DNA of 64,000 bases, taken from UBA1926 sp036732005 (lineage in GTDB: Bacteria > Planctomycetota > Phycisphaerae > Phycisphaerales > UBA1924). The notes beneath the pieces are model-generated. The model saw nothing but the letters and a program-made list of their open reading frames with translations. It was not told where the DNA came from and did not search any database. Location of the stretch: NCBI GenBank assembly GCA_036732005.1, contig DAINDF010000001.1:248001-312000 (forward strand). Reading direction: 5' to 3'. Positions 52,187 through 60,861 of the stretch are shown here, piece after piece; position 1 is the first letter of the stretch, and the number at the start of each line of letters is the position of its first letter. Both the position numbers and the translations under genes were made by a program.

Positions 52187-54442
52187 TCAGGGGCACCCAG
52201 CCGTGAATTCCTCCACAAATGTGGTGAGGTCAGTCTGGTCCCACACCCCGCAAGACTCGGCGACATCCGCAAGCGGGTGATCCGCGTTAAACAGCGTTAC
52301 AAAGGCAAGGGTATCTGCCAAATCCAGGACACCCAGCGGCAGAGCAATATCCGCGGGTTTGCAGCGTCCTGTCAGCCCCCCGAACTCGAACGCCCCCATG
52401 TCAATCACCGGTGCCGCGCCCAAGCCGGTATCCGTGATGGATGCTGAATCTACGAACCGTTGAGCCAAACCCAGGTCAAGGCCACGGTCTGCCCCTGCAA
52501 GCCCGTCATTTCGCCCCGCGTCTATTGCTGGCGAGGTTGATTGGAGGCGCAGGTCCCCGCTGGTCGGAGCAACAAAGAGCGGGTCGGTGTTGAGAACTGT
52601 TGATGCCCCCGCTCCACCCCACCCCCCCTCGACAATGCAATACTCCACCAGAACATCGCTGATCGACACTCCGGTTCCCAGGGCAATCGGAGAGCCGCCA
52701 GAGTTATTCCACAAAATGCTGTTTCGCATCAGCGCACAATCCGTCGATACTGGCAGGCCGTCCAAATAGACAGCGGCCCCAGTGGATGCCGAGTTTCCGA
52801 AGTAGGTGCAGTTGGATGCCGCGCTAGAGGGTGAAGAAGAGGAGCCCGCACGAACTGTTTCCACAAAGAGTCCACCTCCCCGATTCGCAACATTCTCAAC
52901 AAAAGTGCTGTTGTGCACCCCGTCATCCTGCAGGCATGCCCCGGGTGTCCCCGCAGTCGTCAGGAAGACGGCGCCTCCGTCCTGCAGCGCCTCGTTGCCC
53001 TCAAAGACGCACCGTAGGACTTGGCATTCTGCCGTTCCGTACAAAGCACCGCCATGGATGCCGGAGCTGTTGCCATTGAAACTGCAATCTTCAATTCGAA
53101 CTTGCCCACTTGGGGCATCTACATAAATTCCACCGCCTACCCCACCTGCGGAATTGTCTTCAAAAACACTGCTCGAGATCATGCCACCGCCTTGCGTGCT
53201 GATCGCACCACCATCACCCGATGAGCCAGGGGCAGAGTTCAATTTGAATGAACACCCAGAGATTTCAGTAGCCCCAGATTCCGCCAGAATTGTGATCGCC
53301 CCACCCAAGGAACGTGCATTCGCCTGTCCGATGATCGTATTGCTTTGGAACGACGACAATGAGATAGAAACAGGGATTTCATTCCGAACGGCCACCGCAC
53401 CACCCTGAGTCCCTGCCGAATTGCCTTCGAAATCGCAAGAGACGATCTCAATCTGACACGACAGGTCTCTTATATCGCGTTCTGCAATTGCGGCTCCCGC
53501 GATCATGACTGCGCCACCATGTGTCGCGGGTTGATTTCCCAGAACTCCCAAATCTGCTGAGTTTCCTTGAAACACGGATCCCTCCAGCCGCAGCGTCCCC
53601 GCAGCAAAGTACAAGGCACCACCAGCGAATGGCTCACGCAGGCTCTGGTTGTCAACGAACTCGCAATCAGTCACCTCCGTCAAGAAAAGCTCATTTGCCT
53701 CCGCAGCAACCATCAGCGCACCGCCCTTGCCTCCTGACGCCAAGTTCTCTTCGAATCGACAAGCTTCAAAGCGCGGGTTCGAAAGGAGAGCGGCGACAGC
53801 AGCACCTCCAATGTACCCCGGCAGCGGGTCCGCTGGCACCGCTTCGCCGACCCACTCCGCCGTGTTCTGCAAGAACTCGCAGTTGACGAACTCAGGCGTC
53901 CCGCCCACTGCAATCACACCCGCGCCACGCGAATAAGACCCGATGCTCAGTTGTGTAAAGCTGTCAATCCGGTCTGCCCGACCGTTCCGAATCACGAGCA
54001 AATCGAGTCGGGTTCCCGAGCCTTCTGTTCCGTTAAGAACCGACACAACATGATACGCCTTGCCGGTCGCCCCGAGATCGCCGTCCAACACGGTTGGTCC
54101 GCCGGTCCGGACGGCGAGAGACGAATCACCGTTTTGAAAGCCCCCATACACCTGAACCCCGTCTGGAATAGCGAAAGTGACGGTTCGCGGGTCCATATCT
54201 GCTGGGTCGACCAAGGCCGATGGTCGATAGACTCCTTCCGCGATCCAGATCTGATCGCCAGACTGTGCGATCGCCAGGGCGCTCTGGAGATCTGCAAATG
54301 CGTTCGCCCACGTTGTACCGCACTGGAGGGGATCTGGGGACACGCATGTAGATGTGGAATCAACATACCAAACAGTCTGGGCCGTTGCGACGCAACTGCT
54401 AGCCGAGGCGAGAACACAGACAGTGATGTGCAGTGATTTCAT
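52187..54442 (-). CDS. Secreted parallel beta-helix protein with GC-type dockerin tail
   Basis: 751 aa. Signal about 1-21 (ending VATA). The start IWIAEGVYRPSALVDPADMD and VQVYGGFQNGDSSLA is typical of choice-of-anchor/DUF1565-like right-handed beta-helices; many turns follow with 'GGA...... C.F..N.A' (e.g. ECQVLRCVFEGNEALQDGGA). Tail: CKPADIALPLGVLDLADTLA / LADVAESCGVWDQTDL, ending TAGCP, one of the more divergent copies. GGAG lies nine bases before the chosen ATG. G+C content is visibly lower than around. Possibly a polysaccharide-binding or cleaving surface protein. Confidence 0.82.
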   Translation of the reverse strand: MKSLHITVCVLASASSCVATAQTVWYVDSTSTCVSPDPLQCGTTWANAFADLQSALAIAQSGDQIWIAEGVYRPSALVDPADMDPRTVTFAIPDGVQVYGGFQNGDSSLAVRTGGPTVLDGDLGATGKAYHVVSVLNGTEGSGTRLDLLVIRNGRADRIDSFTQLSIGSYSRGAGVIAVGGTPEFVNCEFLQNTAEWVGEAVPADPLPGYIGGAAVAALLSNPRFEACRFEENLASGGKGGALMVAAEANELFLTEVTDCEFVDNQSLREPFAGGALYFAAGTLRLEGSVFQGNSADLGVLGNQPATHGGAVMIAGAAIAERDIRDLSCQIEIVSCDFEGNSAGTQGGAVAVRNEIPVSISLSSFQSNTIIGQANARSLGGAITILAESGATEISGCSFKLNSAPGSSGDGGAISTQGGGMISSSVFEDNSAGGVGGGIYVDAPSGQVRIEDCSFNGNSSGIHGGALYGTAECQVLRCVFEGNEALQDGGAVFLTTAGTPGACLQDDGVHNSTFVENVANRGGGLFVETVRAGSSSSPSSAASNCTYFGNSASTGAAVYLDGLPVSTDCALMRNSILWNNSGGSPIALGTGVSISDVLVEYCIVEGGWGGAGASTVLNTDPLFVAPTSGDLRLQSTSPAIDAGRNDGLAGADRGLDLGLAQRFVDSASITDTGLGAAPVIDMGAFEFGGLTGRCKPADIALPLGVLDLADTLAFVTLFNADHPLADVAESCGVWDQTDLTTFVEEFTAGCP

Positions 54443-54555
54443 TGCCCAATTCTCCATTTGGCAGCATTGCCGATCACAGCATACAGGAAATTGGATACAA
54501 AGGGATGTCATAATTAGCAGTCTTAGCAGGATTTCAATATCGACGCCCCCACAAT

Positions 54556-54612
54556 GGGGTAATACGCCCTGGGTCGCCTGATTACCCCTCGTTGGGGTGA
54601 GTTCGCTATACT
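54556..54612 (+). promoter_or_regulatory. Inverted repeats and -10 box upstream of the sugar transporter
   Basis: GGGGTAAT (54556-54563) pairs with ATTACCCC (54581-54588); the second arm also pairs with GGGGT at 54594-54598. TATACT (54607-54612) is a good -10 box just after, 69 bases before the GTG start. No good -35 is seen at the right distance. The repeats could be an operator for a regulator of the transporter. Confidence 0.4.
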
Positions 54613-54680
54613 CCCAGCCCGGCCGTTCGGCCTGTGGTTCCGCACACCCTGACACGGCTCAGCCGTTGCTGGAGCGCCCC

Positions 54681-56141
54681 GTGACCGACACCTCAAACCA
54701 TGGCGCGAACCTCGGGTTCACGCTCGGCATCGTGACCGTCGCCGCCCTCGGCGGGTTCCTCTTCGGGTTCGACACCGCGGTGATCAACGGCGCGGTGCCG
54801 GCGTTGAACGCGATGTTCATGGACCCCGCGACGAATTTCGCCGGCGGGCTCGAGATCACCGAACGCTCGCGGGACATCTGGGTAGGCCAGTCGGTGGCGC
54901 TGGCCCTGGTGGGCGCGGCGATCGGGGCCTTCGCGGCCGGGCCGATCACCAACCACATCGGGCGGAAGAAGTCGATGGTGATCGCGGCGGTGCTGTTCCT
55001 GGCGAGCGCGATCGGGTCGGGGATGCCGTTCACGATCTTCGATTTCACCTTCTGGCGGTTCATCGGGGGCGTGGCGTTCGGGGCCGCGTCGGTGATCGCG
55101 CCGGCGTACATCGCGGAGGTCTCGCCCGCCTCGTTCCGCGGGCGGATGGGCTCGATGCAGCAGCTCGCGATCGTCATCGGCATCTTCGTGGCGCTGATGA
55201 GCAACCTGCTGATCGCGCAGAACGCGGGCGGCTCGGCCGAGCCCTGGATCGGCGGCTTCGCGGCGTGGAAGTGGATGTTCTGGATCGAGGCCCTCCCGGC
55301 GGCGTTGTACGGGATCCTCGCGCTGCAGATCCCCGAGTCGCCCCGCTACCTCGTGACGCAGGACCGCGACGCCGACGCGAGGCGGGTGCTCACCAAGGTG
55401 CTCGGGTCGAGCGTGGCGGACGGGAAGATCAAGGAGATCCACCAGAGCCTCTCGAGCGAGCACAAGCCCCGCCTGGCGGACATCCTGGGCCCCGGGCTGT
55501 TCAAGAAGATCGTGTGGCTGGGCATCGGGCTGAGCGTGTTCCAGCAGTTCGTGGGCATCAATGTGGTGTTCTACTACTCCAACCTGCTGTGGACCGCGGT
55601 CGGGTTGACCGAGGACAAGGCCTTCCTGAACACGGCGATCGGCGGCGGGACCAATGTCGCGACGACCTTCATCGCGATCGCGCTGGTCGACAAGATCGGG
55701 CGCAAGCCGCTGCTGATGTTCGGCTCGCTCGGCATGATGCTCTCGCTGGGCATCATGGCGTTCGTGTTCCAGACGAGCGTGAACGAGGCGGGCGTGCTGG
55801 ACCTGACGGGCGACAACGCGGGCAAGGGCAAGATCGCCCTGGTCGCGCTCAACCTGTTCATCGTCTCGTTCGGGGCGTCGTGGGGACCGATCGTGTGGGT
55901 CATGCTGGGCGAGATGTTCAGCAACCAGATCCGCGGCGCGGGGCTCGCGGTGGCGGCCTCGGCCCAGTGGGGCGCGAACTACCTCATCAGCGCGACCTTC
56001 CCGCTGATGCTCGGCATCAGCCTCGGGTTCGCGTACGGGTTCTACGCCGTCAGCGCCCTGCTGAGCTTGCTGTTCGTGCTCTTCCTGATCCCCGAGACCA
56101 AGGGACGCGAACTCGAGGCGATGGGCGAATTGGAGAACTGA
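54681..56141 (+). CDS. MFS sugar porter (XylE/GLUT type)
   Basis: 486 aa, GTG start with GGAG upstream. Twelve membrane segments are seen. Family motifs: GFLFGFDTAVINGAV (TM1), GPITNHIGRKKSM (loop 2-3), GRMGSMQQLAIVIGI, PESPRYLV (after TM6), FQQFVGINVVFYYSN (TM7, sugar-binding QQ..G.N), DKIGRKPLLM (loop 8-9), and PETKGREL at the end. Members are proton/sugar symporters or facilitators for xylose, glucose or arabinose. The substrate is not determined. No sugar catabolic gene adjoins. Ends before a strong terminator. Confidence 0.93.
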   Translation: MTDTSNHGANLGFTLGIVTVAALGGFLFGFDTAVINGAVPALNAMFMDPATNFAGGLEITERSRDIWVGQSVALALVGAAIGAFAAGPITNHIGRKKSMVIAAVLFLASAIGSGMPFTIFDFTFWRFIGGVAFGAASVIAPAYIAEVSPASFRGRMGSMQQLAIVIGIFVALMSNLLIAQNAGGSAEPWIGGFAAWKWMFWIEALPAALYGILALQIPESPRYLVTQDRDADARRVLTKVLGSSVADGKIKEIHQSLSSEHKPRLADILGPGLFKKIVWLGIGLSVFQQFVGINVVFYYSNLLWTAVGLTEDKAFLNTAIGGGTNVATTFIAIALVDKIGRKPLLMFGSLGMMLSLGIMAFVFQTSVNEAGVLDLTGDNAGKGKIALVALNLFIVSFGASWGPIVWVMLGEMFSNQIRGAGLAVAASAQWGANYLISATFPLMLGISLGFAYGFYAVSALLSLLFVLFLIPETKGRELEAMGELEN

Positions 56142-56187
56142 CCCCCCTATCCCCCCCACCGCGATCAGTCGAGAGACATGTGATCGA

Positions 56188-56212
56188 CCCCCGGTTCGGC
56201 CGGGGGTTTTTT
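56188..56212 (+). terminator. Intrinsic terminator of the sugar transporter
   Basis: CCCCCGG (56188-56194) pairs with CCGGGGG (56200-56206) across TTCGG, followed by six T. Located 47 bases after the transporter stop. Confidence 0.9.
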
Positions 56213-56553
56213 CTTGCTGTTCGGGGGGCTGCCTCCGCCGCGCTGGAGGGGGATCTGGGGCGCTGAAGGCGAATCGTTGGGGGTGTCTTGATGTGGGCGC
56301 GGGATGCGGTGTTGTGTTGTGCCCCTTCGGCCTCTGGTGCTCCGCACCGCCACCCCTGGCGGCCCCGCAGGCGCGGGCCAGGGTGGGGGTCGAACGCGAG
56401 CAACGCCAACGGTCCGAAGGCGTTTGAACGCGGAGTCGCGGAGGATGCGGAGCGAGTGCCGCGTTGGGACGGGCCCTGTCCCTCGGCCCCGTCAGCCTGA
56501 TGGGCCCGCCGCAGCGGGGCAGGGGGCCGGAGCAGATTTTGGGCGGGAAGGGG

Positions 56554-56581
56554 TTGCCGTGTGTTGCGAATGCGTTATCAT
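56554..56581 (+). promoter_or_regulatory. Candidate sigma-70-type promoter of the prepilin gene
   Basis: TTGCCG (56554-56559) and TATCAT (56576-56581) are spaced by 16 bases, 39 bases before the ATG at 56621. Four of six bases match at the -35 box and five of six at the -10. Confidence 0.45.
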
Positions 56582-56620
56582 CTGCACGACGAGCCCGCGG
56601 GGCGGGCCCCGGAGAACGCC

Positions 56621-57511
56621 ATGCGACGCGGGTTCACGCTGATCGAGTTGCTCGGGGTCATCGCGATCATCGCCCTGCTGGTCGGGGTCCTGCTCCCCGC
56701 CCTCGGCGCCGCCCGGCGGGCGGGGATGACGGCCGCCTGCCTGAGCAACATGCGTCAGCTGGCTCTGGCCCAGGCGATGTACGCCGATGACGGGGACGGG
56801 GCCCTGGTGGACGCCGGGATGCCGCACGGGGGGCTCGACATCGGGTCGTTCGGCTCGCTCTGGATCACGGCGCTGAGCGACTACTACGGGTCGGCCGAGG
56901 TGGTGAAGTCCCCGGTGGACGACAGCCCCTTCTGGGCCATCGCCGACGGGGGCGACGACGCGGGGATGACCCTCGGCGAGTTCCTCGGGTTCTACGACCG
57001 CAACCGGTCGTTGCTGAGCGACGGGGACCCGGACAACAACCCCGCGTTCCAACGGGCGCGGTGGAATTCCTACGGCCTGAACAACATGATCACGGCGAGT
57101 TTCTCACCGCTTCGGGCGGGGTACCTGGACCCGGTCACGGGCCGGGTGTTCGGCGGCGCGGAGACGCCGTTCGCGAACCTGAACCGGATTCCCCGGCCCA
57201 CGCAGACCGCGCAATGGCTGATGATGGTGCGCGTGGACCCTGTGGCGGCGCCGGAGGCCGGGTTCGCCAAGTCGGACCATGTCCATGTGGAGGATTGGAG
57301 CCCCGGGATGCTGCCGATCCCGGCGAATGTGTTCTCGCCCTCCAAAGCCTCCGAGCAGATGGACACCGCGGCGCACGGGGGCGACGCGGGGACCGCCGGC
57401 GGGCGGGCAAACTTCGCGTTCCTGGACGGGCACGCGGAGACACGGCGGTTCTCAGAGATGTACAAGAGCGAGGGCGTGAACCGGTTCCACCCGGAAGCCG
57501 GCACGCCGTGA
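56621..57511 (+). CDS. Prepilin-like secreted protein (planctomycete type)
   Basis: 296 aa. MRRG precedes FTLIELLGVIAIIALLVGVL, then LLPALGAARRAGMTAACLSN, so a standard prepilin peptidase site. The end has ANFAFLDGHAETRRFSEM, the 'FxDGHA' element shared with the gene at 51123. GGAG lies seven bases before the ATG. The central part is Asp/Gly/Pro-rich. It is followed 32 bases later by a secreted GC-dockerin gene on the same strand, possibly one transcript. Confidence 0.85.
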   Translation: MRRGFTLIELLGVIAIIALLVGVLLPALGAARRAGMTAACLSNMRQLALAQAMYADDGDGALVDAGMPHGGLDIGSFGSLWITALSDYYGSAEVVKSPVDDSPFWAIADGGDDAGMTLGEFLGFYDRNRSLLSDGDPDNNPAFQRARWNSYGLNNMITASFSPLRAGYLDPVTGRVFGGAETPFANLNRIPRPTQTAQWLMMVRVDPVAAPEAGFAKSDHVHVEDWSPGMLPIPANVFSPSKASEQMDTAAHGGDAGTAGGRANFAFLDGHAETRRFSEMYKSEGVNRFHPEAGTP

Positions 57512-57543
57512 GATGAAATTCTCTATTTCGGAGCGTGTTGCAC

Positions 57544-58383
57544 ATGCATTCGCACTACCACGGACCTGGAGCCCGGGCCACCATTCTCGTCGCGGGCCTC
57601 GTGACCTTGAGCGGGGCCGCCTGGGGTCAAACGCTGCACGACACGGACATTGTCATCCGCGTCGGAGGGGACGGGGCGATCGAGACCGGCCTGGTTGAGC
57701 CGGGGGGCGTCGCCTGGGGTGAGCGCGTGGTGCGGGGTCGGCTCGACCTGGCGCAGTTCGAGAACCTGGCGGACGACCCCGGGTTCGACAGCACGAGCGG
57801 GGCGTTCCCGCCCGGGACGGCGATCGGATTCGACCTCCTCGCGGCGCTGCGGTGGTGGGACGGCGCCTCGTTCGAGACGATCGACCCCGAGTATCGCATG
57901 AGTGTGACGAAGGGGAGCAGCGTCGTCACGACGCCCGGGGCGGACGGGGCGGTGGCAGGCTTCACCTTCGGATCGGCGGACTCGGGCGGTCGATTCCACC
58001 ACCATGTGCGGTTCTTCCTGGATCCCTACGACCCGTTCACGGCGGTCGATGGGCTCTGGCTGCTGCAGATGCGGCTGTGGAGCACGAACGCGGCGGTCGG
58101 GGCGAGCGAGCCCATCTTCCTCGTGTTCGCATCGGGGGCGGAGGCGCTGAGCGAGCAGGACGAGGCGGTGGCGTGGGTTGAGGCGAACCTGGTCGGGCCG
58201 GGGGGGTGCAACCCGGCGGACCTGGCCGAGCCCTTCGGGCTGCTCGATCTCGCGGACATCAGCGCGTTCGCGGGCGCGTTCGTCGCGCAGGGGACTGGCG
58301 CGGATCTGGCCGAGCCGTTCGGCGTGTTCGATCTGAGCGACATCACGGCCTTTGTCGGGGCGTTCCAGGCGGGATGCCCTTGA
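57544..58383 (+). CDS. Secreted protein with GC-type dockerin tail, paralogue of the next gene
   Basis: 279 aa. Signal about 1-28 (ending GAAWG). The His-rich N-terminus (HMHSHYHGPG) precedes it. The body, HDTDIVIRVGGDGAIETG, VVRGRLDLAQFENLADDPGF and ALRWWDGASFETID, is homologous to the following gene. Tail: CNPADLAEPFGLLDLADISA / ADLAEPFGVFDLSDITAF, ending QAGCP, both halves being the degenerate PFG form. Start at ATG with GGAG ten bases upstream; a GTG three codons earlier is too close to that site. Function unknown. Confidence 0.78.
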   Translation: MHSHYHGPGARATILVAGLVTLSGAAWGQTLHDTDIVIRVGGDGAIETGLVEPGGVAWGERVVRGRLDLAQFENLADDPGFDSTSGAFPPGTAIGFDLLAALRWWDGASFETIDPEYRMSVTKGSSVVTTPGADGAVAGFTFGSADSGGRFHHHVRFFLDPYDPFTAVDGLWLLQMRLWSTNAAVGASEPIFLVFASGAEALSEQDEAVAWVEANLVGPGGCNPADLAEPFGLLDLADISAFAGAFVAQGTGADLAEPFGVFDLSDITAFVGAFQAGCP

Positions 58384-58450
58384 GTGTGTCGGAGCGGGCG
58401 GGGTCTCCCCGCCGGAACGAGACGCCCCGCGAGGGGGCAAGGAGAGCGAG

Positions 58451-59140
58451 ATGAAGCGGATGCTTGTGCTGGGTGTGGTTGCGGCGGCGGCGGGGATCGT
58501 GCGCGGGCACGGCGAGGGGGACATCGGGCTGCTGCTGGACGGGAGCCGGATCGTGACCGCCGTGGCCGATGACGAGACGGGGGCGTTCACGGCGATCGGC
58601 GAGCGCGTCTTCGCGGGCGAGATCGACTTCGTGAGCAATGTGGGGGACGGGCCGGGGTTCTTCACGACGGACGGCCCGACGCTGCCGGGCGGGTTCACTC
58701 CGTTCGCGGCGGGGACGACGATCTCCTACCAGACGAACGGGGCGATCATGGCGTGGGACGGGGCGTCGTTTGTTTCGACGAGCAACCGGCTGCGCCAGAT
58801 CCAGATCCCAGGGGTGCTCGAGATCCTCTCGCCGACGGACGGGTCGGTGACGCCCGGATTCGAGTATGCGTACAGCGGCGGCGACTTCGACGAGCACCCT
58901 GACTACGCGATGCAGGACGGGGCAACGCCCGGGATCTTCCTCTGGAGCGTCTCGTTCGCCGCCTCGGACGGCTCGGGCGTGTTCGCGACGAGCGACTTCG
59001 CGTGGGTGGTGTTCAACTTCGGGATGAGCGAGGAAGAGCACGAACTCGCCCTGGAATGGGCCGAGGCGAACATCCCCTCGCCCGGGGCGCTCGCGGCGCT
59101 GGGTCTTGGGCTCGCGGCGGGCTCGCGCCGTCGGCGCTGA
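58451..59140 (+). CDS. Secreted protein with PEP-CTERM-type sorting tail, paralogue of the previous gene
   Basis: 229 aa. AAGGAG lies six bases before the ATG. Signal about 1-19. The body (GHGEGDIGLLLDGSRIVTAV, FAGEIDFVSNVGDGPGFF, AIMAWDGASFVSTSN) aligns with the preceding protein. The C-terminus IPSPGALAALGLGLAAGSRRRR has the Pro-x-Pro-like motif, a hydrophobic helix and an Arg cluster of exosortase/PEP-CTERM signals. It would be cut and anchored by an exosortase, in contrast to the dockerin tail of its neighbour. No exosortase gene is seen here. Function unknown. Confidence 0.78.
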   Translation: MKRMLVLGVVAAAAGIVRGHGEGDIGLLLDGSRIVTAVADDETGAFTAIGERVFAGEIDFVSNVGDGPGFFTTDGPTLPGGFTPFAAGTTISYQTNGAIMAWDGASFVSTSNRLRQIQIPGVLEILSPTDGSVTPGFEYAYSGGDFDEHPDYAMQDGATPGIFLWSVSFAASDGSGVFATSDFAWVVFNFGMSEEEHELALEWAEANIPSPGALAALGLGLAAGSRRRR

Positions 59141-59487
59141 GCCCGCGAACGGGATGCATTGGTGGGGCGGGCCGGCGTGGAGGAGACGCCGGCCCGCTTC
59201 CGTTCCGGGGGGCGTGAAGGCGGGAGCCACGCCGCCCCCACCACCCGCCTCGGGCGGAGTGGTGGGAGACAGGTCAGAACACGAAGGGCGCAGAGGGCCC
59301 GAAGGGGGATCAAGGAGAGCCATGGGCGCAGGCGACGGGTCGGGATCACGGGAGCAAGCGGGGGTTCGCGGCCAACAGGCCCGTCGCTGACGCTCCGGGC
59401 TCCTGCGGGGCGATGGCGTTGGCTATTAGAGGCTTCCACGCCCGTGGGGGCTGCGCGATCGGCGAGGCTCGGGCTGGAGCGAGGAAG
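59141..59487. other. Intergenic region between convergent genes
   Basis: 347 bases containing the hairpin described next. The rest reads open in several frames but without protein-like features. A stretch at about 59275-59330 (AACACGAAGGGCGCAGAGGG) looks like purine-rich intergenic filler and might be a dispersed repeat; only one copy was seen in this window. Confidence 0.4.
59167..59200 (+). terminator. Strong hairpin after the PEP-CTERM gene, candidate terminator
   Basis: GCGGGCCGGCGT (59167-59178) pairs perfectly with ACGCCGGCCCGC (59186-59197) around seven bases, 26 bases after the stop. The trailing sequence TTCCGTTCC has few T, so it may act with Rho or only protect the 3' end. Confidence 0.6.
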
Positions 59488-60861
59488 TCAGCCGGCGGGC
59501 TCGATCACGCCCCGGCATTCGCCGAAGCCGATGCGGCGGAAGCCCTCGCGCTCGCAGTATCCCTTGAGGATGACCTCGTCGCCGTCGGCGAGGAACTTGC
59601 GCTGCTCGCCGCTCGGGAGCGTGATCGGTGTGCGCGCGGTCCCTGGGGCGGCGATGGGCGGCGTGGCCCAGGGGTCGCCGTCCCAGGTGAGTTCGAGCAG
59701 GCAGCCGCGAGAGTCACGCGTCGGGCCCGAGACCGTGCCCGAGCCGAGCAGGTCGCCCGGCTGGAGGTTGCACCCGTTGCTGGCGTGATGGGTGAGCATC
59801 TGGGCGACGGTCCAGTACATGTGGCGGAAGTTGCCCCGGCTGATCCGGTGGGGCGTGAGGCCCCGCTTCTTCATCTCGGCGGACTGGAGGTAGACCTCAA
59901 GGGTGATGTCGAGGGCGCCGTGGGCGCGGTCGTGGTCGCAGTCGAGGTGCGGGAGGGGCCGGGGGTCTCCAGCGGGTCGCTCGAAGCGCGGGCCGCGGAA
60001 GGGGGCGAGGGCCTCCATGGTGACGATGCAGGGGCTCACGGTCGTCGCGAAGTTCTTGGCGAGGAAGGGGCCGAGGGGCTGGTACTCCCACTTCTGCAGG
60101 TCCCGGGCGGACCAATCGTTGAGCAGGCAGAGCCCGAGGATGTGGTCCTCGGCCTCGGCGATGGGGATGGATGTCCCGAGTTCGTTCCCACGGCCGATGA
60201 CGACGCCCATCTCGAGTTCGTAGTCGAGCATGGAGCAGGGGCCGAAGGCGGGCGGGGCGCCGTCCTCGGGCGGGGCCGTCTGCCCGTGCGGGCGGGTGAT
60301 GGGCGTGCCCGAGGGGACGATGGAGGAAGCGCGGCCGTGGTAGCCAACGGGGATCCATTTGTAGTTCGGGAGGAGCGGGTTGTCGGGGCGGAACATGGAG
60401 CCGACATTCGTGGCGTGGTGGACGGAGGCGTAGAAGTCGGTGTAATCGCCCGCGTCGAGAAAGGGGAGAACGGGTGGGATCTCCGACGCGGGGAGGAGCG
60501 CCTCTTTGTCGATCAGCCGCTGGACGGTGCGTGTCGCGCTTGAGCGGAGCAGCCGGCTCAGCCGCGAGCGGAGGGCGGCGACAAACCCGGGAACAAACAC
60601 CGCCTGCGAGGGAACCTCGGGCAACTGAGGGGCCTCGGGAATGAGGCCGTGCAGCTGGTCCGCGGCGGCGAGGGCGTTGAGATCGATGACCATGTCGCCG
60701 ATGGGGACGAAGAGTTCCTCGATCAGGCCCAGCTCGTCATCCTCGGCGAACGAGGCGAAGATCGGCAGGTTCTGGATCGGGAAGTCGGTCGCCGGGTCGT
60801 TGGCGCTCTCGACCCAGGATTCGAGCTTCGGGTCGTGGGTCTCGTTGATCTCGTAGGGCAT
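59488..60861 (-). CDS. fahA: Fumarylacetoacetase
   Basis: 457 aa. The N-terminal SH3-like domain (DFPIQNLPIFASFAEDDELG) and the FAH domain are complete: YTDFYASVHHATNVGSMFRP, WIPVGYHGRASSIVPSGTPI, DYELEMGVVIGRGNELG (Glu metal ligands), LLNDWSARDLQKWEYQPLGP and GDLLGSGTVSGP. It hydrolyses fumarylacetoacetate to fumarate and acetoacetate, the last step of tyrosine and homogentisate breakdown. Length is typical. The start codon lies inside the 3' end of the DUF559 gene in another frame. No hmgA or hppD is in the window. Confidence 0.95.
   Translation of the reverse strand: MPYEINETHDPKLESWVESANDPATDFPIQNLPIFASFAEDDELGLIEELFVPIGDMVIDLNALAAADQLHGLIPEAPQLPEVPSQAVFVPGFVAALRSRLSRLLRSSATRTVQRLIDKEALLPASEIPPVLPFLDAGDYTDFYASVHHATNVGSMFRPDNPLLPNYKWIPVGYHGRASSIVPSGTPITRPHGQTAPPEDGAPPAFGPCSMLDYELEMGVVIGRGNELGTSIPIAEAEDHILGLCLLNDWSARDLQKWEYQPLGPFLAKNFATTVSPCIVTMEALAPFRGPRFERPAGDPRPLPHLDCDHDRAHGALDITLEVYLQSAEMKKRGLTPHRISRGNFRHMYWTVAQMLTHHASNGCNLQPGDLLGSGTVSGPTRDSRGCLLELTWDGDPWATPPIAAPGTARTPITLPSGEQRKFLADGDEVILKGYCEREGFRRIGFGECRGVIEPAG

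Larger units (their letters stand above)
56142..56620 (+). other. Intergenic region between the transporter and a prepilin gene
   Basis: 479 bases. It begins with the transporter's terminator, then about 340 G+C-rich bases in which no frame looks like protein and no large repeat was seen, and ends with a promoter pair at 56554-56581 for the prepilin gene. Confidence 0.5.

Noticed and set aside
53780..53805. GGTTCGA-type string resembling a tRNA T-loop
   Set aside because: It lies inside the beta-helix gene and no cloverleaf can be drawn around it; no tRNA was found elsewhere.
52187..54442. Degenerate repeats in the beta-helix gene as a possible DNA repeat or CRISPR array
   Set aside because: The periodicity is at protein level (beta-helix turns); there are no identical DNA repeats with regular spacers.
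59159..59788. Frames of 200 codons or so around the end of fahA
   Set aside because: They run over a terminator hairpin and the antisense of fahA and show no protein-like pattern.
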